DNA of 64,000 bases, from NCBI GenBank assembly GCA_032622095.1, contig CP136067.1, positions 174,504,556 to 174,568,555 of the forward strand, in the 5' to 3' direction. Below the pieces are notes generated by a model. That model did not search any database. It had not been told where the DNA came from and worked only from the letters and a program-made list of their open reading frames with translations. Below, in pieces: positions 11,601-20,988 of the stretch. Position numbers and translations under genes: made by a program. Each line of letters starts with the position of its first letter. Positions within the stretch are counted from its first letter, which is position 1. The stretch comes from Siphonodentalium dalli. Lineage: Eukaryota > Mollusca > Scaphopoda > Gadilida > Siphonodentaliidae.

Positions 11601-14600
11601 AATTGGCGATCGTGTGGGTATATAGGGAGTGCCCCTGTGGTAACGGGTGGTGTATTATCATTGGTGGGTTTATAGGGAGTAGCTGTATGATCATGGATGG
11701 CATCTATGAGTATACAGCGAGTTGCTGAATTGTCATGTGTGAGGTGTATATGCAAGTATGGAAGGTATGAGTGGTCGTGTGTGTGGGTATTTGATATATC
11801 TGGAAGGGCTGAATGGCCATTGGTGATGTGTATATGTACACCTGGATTGAATATGGTCATGGGTGGGCTGTATATGTATATATCGAGTGGTTATATGCCT
11901 ATGGGTGTGGTGAATTGGTATACAGGGAGTGACTGTGTGGTAAATGGTGAGGTGAATAGGTATACAAGGAGTGACTATGATCCTGAATGTGGTGAATATG
12001 TATACAGGGAGTGACTAAATGGTCATGTGTCAGGTGTAGGAGTGTATCTGGTGTCCTGCATGGTGACTCGTGCTGTGTTGTCATTTGTGGTGTGTACGGG
12101 TATAAAAGTATGGCTGCATGGTCATTGGTTAGGTGTACATGTATAAAGTGGGTGACTATATTGTCATTTGTGTGGTATTTATGTACCTATGGAGTCACAT
12201 TTCTCAACCGGGTTCCAAACAGCATAAACTGATCTAGAAGATATTAGTGAAAAAACGTCATATTTTCAACATCCGGTGGCAATTTTGGTGGCCATCTTAG
12301 ATGTGGAGTTTCAATTTTGCCATATAAAAGAGGCATTGTCTTAGCTTCACGAAAATATATACATTTGCATACAATTTACCAGATTTTCACGCTATGATTT
12401 GCATCAAACTGACTTGGGGCCAAATCTGAAAAACGGCGGCCATTATGGACGCCATCTTGTCTGGAGCCAATTTTTGTTCTGGTTTACATTGCTTAAAAGT
12501 TGAAGGACATAATAAGGAACAAACTGAGGGGGTGCAAGGGTACCCCTAGTATTCGCTCCCGGACCGCGAATGAGATCACGATTGAAAGCGGAAACTTGTG
12601 AGGAAAATATTTCTGAATTACCGATTAATCTCTTCGCTATAAACAGTGCTTTCGGCGATTTGTCGGTTAATATTTGAGGGTCAATGGACGAGCGAATGAG
12701 AAAAATTATATTGGACGAGACACGCACAGTCTGGACTTGTACAAGAAAAACACACACTGTACACAACATTGTATAATAACTTTATATTATTCGCTTTTGA
12801 ATTTTTTCTCAGTATCGTAATAGGTCGATACATATCTGAACTACCTTTCTACGAACATTATGTGACACAAAAAGACGCATTGAAGTAATGAAAAATACAA
12901 CTGTGAATACGGTGTCCCAGACACAGTCTATGTAAACATACACTCAGATTCATAGTAAATGATAACACTATTTTTTATATGTGGGTATGTAGTTTACTCC
13001 AGACTGTCCCAAACACAAAACACCCATTTGCATGACATGGAACAGAAAAGAGCGTTCCGTGGTAGTCTATTCCTCACATGGTAGCAATAAAGAGCGTTTA
13101 TCTGACTTCTGGCGAACAGTTGAAAACACCTGAAAAAATGACTGTGACTTTGGCAAGGGTTTTTCAGAGTATGTGAAGCCGGTATATCAATAGTTCGTTA
13201 ACTTTATTTACTGACCTATTGTATCCGTCGCTCCAAATTGCGCAGAATGAACCATGTCCGTTAATATGATGCATTCTATATTATTTTGGTGTGTAACTCA
13301 CCGTCTATTCTGGAACCACGTCTTGATCTGTGTTTCTGTGAGAGATAATGTCTGCGATAAGTCCATCCTCTTATTCACACTCAGATATTTGTCTTTCTGG
13401 AAGAAGAACAGTCTTGTCATTACATGGATAATAATTATCTGTCTGGTGTTAATCATATAAACCATTTGTGTTTTAGAACCATGATACAGATATGACTGCC
13501 AGAAATTCAATGAACGAAACCGGGCGACAGGCGTTAAGACCCCCAAATGTGTTTTGTATAGGCCTGTGTGTTGTTCGGTAACCACCATCGCTCTCGAAAT
13601 CTACATACATGAAATCTACATACATGAAATCTACATACATGAAATCTGGTTATTCTACATCCGGATATTTTACACATGTTTTCCCCATACATGAAACCCA
13701 CAATCAGTCACATTCACTCAGAAAGACTACAGTATAATCCATGTGCTTGATACCGAGCGAGAATCAACATGTGGTCACGAAAACATTATGTGAACCCGCC
13801 GCAAACCATTCGTTCACAAACTGTTCTAATTGTACATGTACTGGTATCCCGAATGCACAAGTGAACCCGCCGCAAACAAATTCGTGACCACATGTTCATT
13901 CTCGCTGTGCACTGGTATCCCAAATGCACAAAAAAGCAAGGTACGTTTATCAACTTAATAAATTTAAAAAACATTATGCTATTGCGAAATTTACCTTGAA
14001 TTCAGTCTCTAGTTTCTCTAGTTGCGTTGACGAGTATGCCTGTCTCGGTTTTCTGTAAACGTTTGTTCTTCGTTGTTTCCTCGCGTTGTTCCTTTGAGCT
14101 GGAAGAACAAAATTGTCTTTATTTGAAAATTATATTGAAACTAAATGTCATGTAATTATCACTATGAGTATAAAGACCTGATTCCTTCACAGTGACAATG
14201 TAGTACAGTGAGCTCACTATAGAATATCGCCAATATTTACCTCACAGACCCTATACTATATAGTTGCGCCCAATTGGTCACCCTCGATGTTGTTTTTTTT
14301 GGTGATAAAGTAACCCAGTTTCCCAAAATGTTATAAAGTTACCCAGGTATGGACAATTTAATTTCCCTTCATTTTTCAGATCTGTGTACGTACATGTATC
14401 GGTATAATTTTATACTACCAAGTTTTTCAAAGAGCGCGTTTTCATTGACTGTGAATTTATAAATAGTAATTATTGTTCTGTATGCTATTTCATGCACTCT
14501 TCAGATAGTATGTAATTTAATGATGATACTTTGGTAGACAACACAAAAAATCGGTATTATTGCCTAATAATATAATTTTGAGGGCGTTACCATTTCTGAC

Positions 14601-17600
14601 TATGCTGTTCTTGAAACAGCTTTCTTGATGTATAAGAGATTGCACTCGCTTTTCTTTTCCTGGTATACATGGAAAGCGCGTTTTCGATATGAAAATCAAC
14701 AGTACGATTTTTCACAATGATATATTACTGCAAAACAGGTTTAAATTATTTGTGAAGAACCGGACCGGTCTGTTTGTAAGTCCTATTTAAATAAAAAGAT
14801 ATGATCACCGTTTATACGATTCTATTGTTTAGAAAACGTAATTTGCGAAGTGGATGTCAAAATCGTACGGGAATGCTATATGGTATTCGTATCGTTTGCT
14901 GCCCCATCTAATTTGAAAACGCTTATTTAAAGCTCACGGTGTAAATATAAATAGAAAATTACTTAATTGAAATTAGCGCCATTCTATGGTGCCCTGTTTC
15001 CGCCAAATATGTTTTTCGCTTCCTTCGGTTCATTCGCGGCGAAGCAAGCGAAATAAATACGACGGACGGACGGACGGACGGACAAGCTGACTCCAGTATA
15101 CCCCCTTAACTTCGTTGCGGGGGGTATAATAATCTCAATTATTGCGGTTCCTTCGTGTCGAAAGGACCGAAGAAAGCGAAAAAACCAAACGAAGAAAGCG
15201 AAATAACATTGATGTTTTTTCGCTTTCGTTGTTTGATTTTTTCGCTCCCTTCGGTTCCTTCGTGGCGAAGGAACCGAAATAATTGAGATATTTCGCTTGC
15301 TTTGCCGCGAAGGAACAACCCACAAACTAAGGAAGCGAAGGAAGCGAAAAAAAAGTTTGTGATGGAAACGAGACACCATACCATTCACAACACAGCCGTC
15401 CCGAAGACCCGCAAGGTAATTCAAGATAATACGATTTTAATTAGAGTAAAATACACCATTAACCCTTCGATGACTGGAGCGTTCTGAAATTTTGCGAAAA
15501 TCCTGTGCCATGCATTCTCTTATATATGCGAGTCTTATATAGGGAGAATCGCATATATAAGAGAATATATTGGCCTAACAATATTTACATTGACCTTGTA
15601 CGCCAGGGCATTCCATTATATATTCCATGCTCCATGTGGGCGATTCGCATCTATAAGAACATTTAATGCACATGCACAGGTTCTTTAATGCTGCACCAGC
15701 GATGTTCCCACCATGATAGGGTTAAGAATGTTCTTTAGTAATTAATGCTATTGAAGAACGGAAGCATAAACGCTCTTTACCGTGGGCTACTTTTTATTTT
15801 TCGGGCGCCTATATCTGAACTACCTTTCTACGAGCATTATGTAACCAAAAAAGACGCATTGAAGTAATGGAAAATACAACCGTGAATACGGTGTTTGGGT
15901 ACCAAACACAAAACCAACATTTGCGCGACATGGAACAGAAAAGAGCGTTCCGTGTTTATCTATTCCTGATATGTATCAATAAAGAGCGTTTGTCTGACTT
16001 CTGGCAAAAAGTTGAAAACGGCTGAAAAATGGCTGTGACTTTGGCAAGTGTTTTTCCGAGCATATGAAGCCGGTATATCAATAGTTCCTCTATTTATCGA
16101 CCTATCGTATCCGTCGCTCCAAATTACGTGGTAAAAAAATTGGAGGTTCGAATGAGCCATGTCCGTTTAAAGTTTCTGTCTGAACCATCATTATTACATT
16201 GTCAAATCGGATTGGACATCATTAGGAAATGTGTTAGGAAATAGCGTCTTTCATCCTATAATATTCAGATTGATAAATTGTTTAGCCCCCGCGGTTTTGG
16301 AATGGCGAATCGGAAGCCTTTTATCCCATGAAACCTGACTCACTCGCTTGCTATGTCGAGAATTTTGACTTTCCATTTCAAACATAAAATACCCGTTAAA
16401 TTCCACAACAATGAATGGATAATAACTTGAGAATGACAGACAATAACCTCTCGATATAATGGTTTATTGTTGTAAGAGACACTCGTGGGTACATGTTAAC
16501 TCACTAAGATGGTGCCGGGGTTAGACCCCACTTGATTTTAACATCCTATTCTCGTCGAGTGTTTTCCGTGTCTGCATGCTTTTTGTGTTAAATATGAATG
16601 ACTTTGTGGAGACGAGAGTAACTTTAACTGGCATGTCGCTGATTCACTTTTAACGCAGCAGGTATCAGTTGTGTCATGTGTATCCATGGTTTGTCGAAAG
16701 CTATATTGTACAATTTGAGACCACTATATTTCTACTTTAAAGGTACTCAATCCGAACAGAGGGTCCCCATCTCAACATATTCCAACAACAACAATCCGAT
16801 CAGAGGGTCCTATATTACTATTTCTTTGGCTTTGGGGGTAAAACATATTTGATTCGAGTCGAGGAACCCATCAAACAAAGCTCAGAGTTATTAGATATTG
16901 ATTTTTGAAATTTGTTAATTTCTCGAGATGAGTACTAATAATTGCCGTCAATTTCTAAACCTGCTCGAGATGTGTGCACCAAAACACTATTCAAACAGAC
17001 AAGGATGGATAACTCTAAAATCAAGTGGTAATAATAACGCAATTTTGACTGCGTTCTGGGCCAGAACGTATTCCCGATAATGAAAAATAATAGATTTCTA
17101 AAATCGATATCTAACAAATCTGAGCTTTGATGGGTGACTTCCTCGACTCGAATCAAATATTTTTGACCCCCGAAGGCATTGAAATAGTAATTGAGAGGAG
17201 TTTTATCGGATTGAGTACCTTTAAGTTGTGGAATGCGGAGAACACGGATATGTATACGTACGTGCGTTTTTTGAGCTTGCCACATAACTATTTATCAGAA
17301 ACATTAGTTCTATACTAAATACTCGTTGACGAGTGGTTCCTTTTTGAAATGCTCAGATAGTAAATTCAACAAACACATTTTCCCGCTAATGAATATGTGT
17401 CCTTCTGCAATTCTATTATCCTTTCGTCTGTCTATCATCTATTACATGAACAACCATCAAAATTAAAAATAGACCATTCCAATGTATTCTTTTAGAGTTG
17501 AATGAAAATATCTGTTCAGTACACTGAATTAATAACATAAAAAGATATATCAAGTTACACCTGTCACCTACAACCCTGTGCGCGGCCTGAATTGCGACGA

Positions 17601-20600
17601 ATCATATTCCTGAGGTAATATTCAAATCGGGACCAAATTTCTAACTTGATCAAAATTGATGGATATTTCTTACACATTAAGACATATATTAGTATATATT
17701 TCAACATATCCATTGGATTAATTTGATTATGAATCAAGCCCATAGTTGACTTATATACCCGTTGTTCCGTTTTATGGTGCATGGGGGCCACAGTGAAAAC
17801 ACATTATAAAGAGCGTACATCTGGTAAGTCGATTTAGTTTCACATAGAACGTAATTCAGATTAAAATAATGCCGATATTGGCGTGTTTGTGTTTTTGAAA
17901 TAAGTTCAATATGAGCTAATTTCAGAATAAAATCCAATAATCAGTCCATTATGTGAATATTTAGATCCAATATGAAGCTAATTCCGGTACATGCCGAGCT
18001 CCGACATGTAACCACGGTTGCTAATCTAATCAGGAGATAATAGCCTTTCGAGAATTCCGCTTTCCCGCCTATTATTCATTGGGCAAAACGCGATTAGTTT
18101 TTGCGGTTAAAAAAATCCATAAAACTTTTAAGGCTATGGGGTTTTGTTCTAAATATGCAGCAATAAAACATTCGAACCTTACTTAAAGTGTATGGTCAGT
18201 ATGAATCACTGACTGGTGTATGTTCTTATCGCCATTTCTGTTTTACTCTACCTACCCACTTAAATCAACATTTGCTAACAAGCTAAAGTTCGTTAATTAA
18301 AATTATAACCGCCAAACTTTGGGTGAAAAATGTGCGCCCGGGCGCATAGATCTAATTATCTAATTGCTTTTCTAAGTTCGAAGCTTTTCGTCAGTCATCG
18401 ATTAAAGTCATTTTGGTTAAAGTCATATTATGAACTTGTTCAGGTGCATCAAATTCATAAGTTAGTATTCAGACGCTATGCCAACTTGAGGAATGTAGCA
18501 TTTTGCAGAAAACGTTCAAGCAAATCAGCCATACCAATCCATAGATAACGTCGTCTGAACTATGCTCAATTGTAAATATTTACTTCTCGAAACGTCGTCT
18601 GAACTATGCTCAATTGTAAATATTTACTTCTCGAAAACGATTTCACCATCGAGAGGCACTGCATTTAATAAATATATAAGCATGTCGGTGTGTGTTGTTA
18701 AAGTGGATATAATAGTTGTAAAAAAAAAAACTACTTTGAACAAGATTGTTCTCCATTTCTATTTTTTCACAATACCGGAGTGTTTAACATCACTTTAAGA
18801 AATAATAATTTGTTAAAATATTTGATGCTATAAAAGCTGCGAACCAGCATTGTTCTTGAATCCCGAATATTGGTTAAAATGGGCTTGTTAATCTCGATTA
18901 CATGTACCAGTTAACAAGGTGGTGTGAGTCCTGCATACCATTATAGAAATCACCCGAATCCTGCATATCAGAAATGGGTGGGGTGACACCCTCATATCAG
19001 TTTGAAATATATGATGCTTACCAATCATCTGCATTTGAATTTGCCACAGTAACATATATATATAACCAGTTTAAAATATGTGATGCTTACATGTACCGTA
19101 TACAAAGTATGTATTCGAATTATTATAGAAATACATTGCTGGTTCGTTTCCAATGGTATATATGCATGGCATTTAAAATTGGTTATATCTTCCATCACAT
19201 GTTGTGCCACCCTAATTGGAACAAATGTGTGATAACAAGTCATCTTTAGGTCACGGCAAATACGCATCTGCCATTGCTTAATAAAAAATTTTTTACGAGT
19301 CCTTCAAAACATCGGTTTCCATGCATGTGTCGTTATCGTCATTTGTCAGTTGATTGACTGAACATATATTTATTCATAACCCAAAAATTTACACAATAGA
19401 TATTAATCTACATACAATAGTTTAATTAACATTATGGGTGCAACCAGAATGTAGATGAATATGGGATTGGAATACTAGTTAATCAGTTCGGTGTCAGATA
19501 TTTTTTGGTGAAAAACTGTGTTTATACTAATAAAACGAGTACATTATCGGACCAGCCGTTTGGCTTGTATTGATGGCTTATTTTGCTGGTGTATCATGAA
19601 GCTGATGGCTATTAGAAGTAAAACTGAAAAAATCAGCATGGTCAATGGAGGAATTAAGTGGTTGGATGGATGCATTGTATTGCCAGCCGAAACACCTCTA
19701 TACTATAGTACTGTCTAGAAGCCATGATTTTGCGATTATTCATTCTGAAATATTCTCCCATGCACCAGCCCAAACCATAGGCGAGCCGGTGATTCCGGGG
19801 GGCTTATTCCATGGGCATGTCCGGCGCGCCAAAATCATCATGTCACCCAGATAATTCACTATATATCATTTGCACAGACTTTCAGAAAATAAGTTCACTG
19901 TTCAAAGAAGCTTTGATCTTCCATCACTAACCCTCCATAGTATACCGTAATTGTACTGAATGTTATTGTCACTCGTTCCACATAGGCCTAATATAAAGTA
20001 ATATAAACTGGGCCCAGAACACAGGAAAACGCGTCGGTTTGAATGTAGTATACGCAAAATTTCCCGGGAGAACCCCCCTCACGTACTCCCCCACACTCGC
20101 CGCTTCGCGGATCGGATGATGCTACGCCCCATATAATCAACAATACATTGCGCCCCCCTTTTTCAAATTTTCTGATTCCGCCACTGTACAGTAACATATA
20201 TATATGACCAGTTTATAATATGTGATGCTTACCATTCATCTCCATTTGAATCTGCCACTGTAACAGATAAGGGTTAACAACACCGTGCTGCGTCATCGCA
20301 AGTTCTTGTGAATAACCCACAGCGCCCTTGTCCATAACGTGCTCATACGGCGCGTCACATATTGTTTTATAGTCCGGTAAACTCGGAGAAGCAGAACCAT
20401 CTCGATCTCGATGAATTTTAGGTGAGTGCAGTTTTTCGTTATTTGCGTGGACCTTTGGTCGTGTGTTTTTCTGTTTGGGACCAGACCCCAGGATACTGTC
20501 AATAGAGAATGCTTTAAATGCCGATGGCTCCTCAAAGTCAGAGTCTATCTCATCGCTACCACAGCTCAAAGGAGATCCCATATCACTCTGGTCAGAAATA

Positions 20601-20689
20601 TCTGCAACACGTAAGTGTGTTTTGTCCTCACTGTCAACAATAATCGTCTTTGAAACATCTTTTTCCGCCGCGTCCTTATCCATTTTCAT
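8482..20689 (-). CDS. NK-like (ANTP-class) homeobox transcription factor, complete, four exons; possibly Nedx/lms type
   Basis: Four minus-strand exons (20689-20233, 14098-13995, 13396-13302, 8647-8482) join in phase into 273 codons plus stop. An in-frame TAA at 20722-20720 fixes the ATG at 20689 as the first possible start. Residues 1-152 are acidic and low in structure and hold [11 protein letters not shown], an eh1/TN-type motif that in NK-like proteins recruits Groucho co-repressors. The homeodomain spans about residues 167-226: N-terminal arm [10 protein letters not shown]20, Y25, then [16 protein letters not shown] with Q50 and N51. The tail after it is short, rich in M/P/Y, and ends MAQPI. 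It should act in the nucleus as a DNA-binding, probably repressing, developmental regulator. From memory the KPRQAYS arm and DKYLSV helix recall the Nedx (amphioxus) / lms (Drosophila) family. Homeobox identity is nearly certain, the subfamily is not. Introns are 6134, 598 and 4654 bases and full of repeats. Confidence 0.9.
8790..9150 (+). repeat. Dispersed repeat family D, copy 1
   Basis: Shared landmarks in order: 'ggtatcgaaataggtcgaca', 'actacctttct', 'attgaagt..aa.aaatacaac', 'gggacagaaaagagc', 'aaataaagaacgt'. Other copies are at 12807-13257 and 15812-16170, with a fragment at 57381-57486. No coding content was recognised. It may be a non-autonomous transposon. Confidence 0.7.
9219..9712. 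mobile_element. MITE with terminal inverted repeats of about 90 bp
   Basis: The left end carries gctaatatgctatgatgc and ggtcatgctgaattgc. The right end carries the reverse complements gcaattcagcatgacc and gcatcatagcatattagc. The match runs on to a 'gttaggg..aa.tgatg' block on each side. About 490 bases with no coding capacity. It ends next to the foldback element that begins near 9713. Confidence 0.8.
9739..10440 (+). pseudogene. Decayed 3' end of a LINE (non-LTR retrotransposon), post-RT C-terminal region
   Basis: The first open stretch reads [19 protein letters not shown] and then [18 protein letters not shown], with the length and character of the segment that follows the reverse transcriptase domain in LINEs I associate with bivalves. 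A TGA at about 10057 breaks it, and similar sequence goes on ([28 protein letters not shown]). Next comes a zinc-knuckle-like [18 protein letters not shown] around 10206-10260, and after a frame change [20 protein letters not shown] and [14 protein letters not shown]. The catalytic RT domain is absent, so it is a 5'-truncated, frame-broken relic. It interrupts the left arm of the foldback element and is therefore younger than it. Family name not assigned. Confidence 0.75.
11000..12195. repeat. Degenerate minisatellite, units of about 38-40 bp
   Basis: Variants of 'ggtgaataggtatac', 'ggagtgactgtatgatcatg' and 'gggtg.ggtgta' recur about every 38-40 bases through the interval, roughly thirty units with many substitutions. 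Long open frames on both strands (one of 163 codons on minus) come from the repeat's lack of stops. Confidence 0.85.
12807..13257 (+). repeat. Dispersed repeat family D, copy 2
   Basis: Contains ctgaactacctttctacga, 'gacgcattgaagtaatg', 'catggaacagaaaagagcgt', 'gccggtatatcaatagttc' and 'atccgtcgctccaaatt', all shared in the same order with 15812-16170. It ends just upstream, on plus, of homeobox exon 3. Confidence 0.8.
13302..13396 (-). CDS. Homeobox gene exon 3: helix 2 and most of helix 3
   Basis: 95 bases between acceptor ttcttcttccag and donor agacg|gtgagt. It encodes [20 protein letters not shown] followed by [11 protein letters not shown], and two bases of the Arg-53 codon. Placing an intron inside the R53 codon is unusual compared with the frequent 44/45 site. 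Confidence 0.93.
13596..13647 (+). repeat. 15-bp tandem repeat (atgaaatctacatac)
   Basis: About three and a half perfect copies in the homeobox intron between exons 2 and 3. Confidence 0.9.
13789..13932 (+). repeat. Two direct repeats of about 72 bp
   Basis: gtgaacccgccgcaaac starts at 13789 and 13861, and actggtatccc.aatgcacaa recurs near 13840 and 13911. The inner parts are diverged. They lie just before homeobox exon 2 on the plus map. Confidence 0.75.
13995..14098 (-). CDS. Homeobox gene exon 2: N-terminal arm and helix 1
   Basis: 104 bases between acceptor ttgttcttccag and donor aag|gtaaat. It completes one alanine codon with the last base of exon 1, then gives [20 protein letters not shown] and [14 protein letters not shown]. 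The basic stretch before the homeodomain could serve as a nuclear localisation signal. The intron falls after homeodomain position 21. Confidence 0.9.
14990..15345. repeat. Low-complexity 'gcgaaggaa' palindromic stretch with an ACGG run
   Basis: Many forward and reversed copies of ttcggttccttcg / cgaaggaaccgaa and 'gaagcgaa' can fold into several hairpins. A pure (acgg)n run sits at about 15060-15082. Long open frames on minus here, rich in F, R and S, come from the composition and are not genes. Confidence 0.8.
15514..15566. repeat. Hairpin repeat, 18-bp arms
   Basis: attctcttatatatgcga and its perfect reverse complement around a 17-base loop, preceded by cctgtgcca and followed by attggcctaac. 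The same context surrounds the larger hairpin at 23578-23644. Confidence 0.85.
15812..16170 (+). repeat. Dispersed repeat family D, copy 3
   Basis: Closely similar to 12807-13257 over most of its length (ctgaactacctttctacga through ccatgtccgttta), in the same orientation. Confidence 0.8.
16737..17224. mobile_element. MITE flanked by TTAA, piggyBac-like target
   Basis: TTAA at 16737-16740 and 17221-17224 borders a 480-base element whose ends are aggtactcaatccga and its exact complement. The inverted arms continue inward about 200 bases (atttgattcgagtcgagga, 'aaagctcaga') with small indels. TTAA target duplication is the hallmark of piggyBac-superfamily insertion. No transposase is present. 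Confidence 0.82.
18548..18635 (+). repeat. 44-bp tandem duplication
   Basis: acgtcgtctgaactatgctc and the following 24 bases occur twice back to back without a mismatch. Confidence 0.95.
18989..19093 (-). repeat. Echo of the homeobox exon 1 end with its splice donor
   Basis: 18989-19060 resembles 20208-20265, including tgatgcttacc (the minus-strand donor ggtaagcatca) and the exon-derived catttgaat.tgccac. A second, shorter echo at 19073-19090 keeps aatatgtgatgcttac. 'taacatatatatat.accagttt' links the copies. The exon-like part differs from the true exon at several bases. Confidence 0.75.
19988..20187 (-). mobile_element. Fragment of a non-autonomous DNA transposon
   Basis: On minus it begins cagtggcggaatcagaaaat and carries a poly-G then gcgc stretch (ggggggcgc) and a short GC-rich part. 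Starts of the form 'cagtggcgga' are common in invertebrate DNA transposons, and similar edges occur at 51730 and 52345. The far end is not defined. It sits directly next to homeobox exon 1. Confidence 0.5.
20233..20689 (-). CDS. Homeobox gene exon 1: start and eh1/TN motif
   Basis: 457 bases: ATG at 20689, 152 codons plus one base, donor aatg|gtaagc at 20232. It carries the FSIDSILG repression motif around residues 60-67. Acidic, Ser/Asp-rich sequence precedes it ([20 protein letters not shown]). Confidence 0.88.
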
Positions 20690-20822
20690 GCGATTTGTTT
20701 TTGCCTGACACCTACTTCCTTAACCCCGATACAATTGCGTGATTGAATTTGTGAACTTTTCGATATTACAAACGCAAAGTAATCATGAAGTAAAACTCCG
20801 AATATCTTCGTCCTTGTGCACC
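20690..20822 (-). promoter_or_regulatory. Presumed 5' leader and promoter-proximal region of the homeobox gene
   Basis: Lies directly upstream of the start at 20689 and includes the in-frame TAA at 20722-20720. I see no clear TATA box at a sensible distance. The call rests on position alone. Confidence 0.35.
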
Positions 20823-20988
20823 GTACCCCCTTCAGCGAAACATAGAAGTATATATATTCTTTAGAAGTGAGTTCGTATACCCCCTTCAGCGAAACATAGA
20901 AGTATATATATTCTTTAGAAGTGAGTTCGTATACCCCCTTCAGCGAAACATAGAAGTATATATATTCTTTAGAAGTGAGTTCGTATAT
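20823..20988. repeat. 54-bp minisatellite upstream of the homeobox gene, three copies
   Basis: ttcagcgaaacatagaagta recurs at 20831, 20885 and 20939, and the three copies are essentially identical. Each contains tatatatattctttagaa. It starts about 130 bases upstream of the ATG. Confidence 0.95.

Larger units (their letters stand above)
9713..12590. mobile_element. Foldback-type element with long inverted arms, a minisatellite core and a LINE fragment nested in its left arm
   Basis: Outer ends match as inverted repeats: aggggtacccttgcacccc at 9729 and its complement near 12534. After an interruption at about 9744-10627 the left arm resumes at 10628-10935 (ttgttccttattatgtcct, caagat..ggccgccgtttt, cttctagatcagtttatgct). 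It pairs with 12205-12530 on the other side with moderate divergence. Between the arms lies 11000-12195, a degenerate minisatellite. It lies in the last intron of the homeobox gene. Confidence 0.8.
14099..20232 (-). other. First intron of the homeobox gene
   Basis: 6.1 kb without a recognised gene. It holds several repeats described separately: a cgaag-rich palindromic stretch, a hairpin, a D-family copy, a TTAA MITE, a 44-bp duplication, a splice-donor echo and a transposon end. I saw no second gene nested in it. Confidence 0.7.

Noticed and set aside
14984-15424. Minus-strand frame of 146 codons rich in F and R
   Set aside because: It is built on the low-complexity 'cgaagg' stretch, with overlapping frames equally open.
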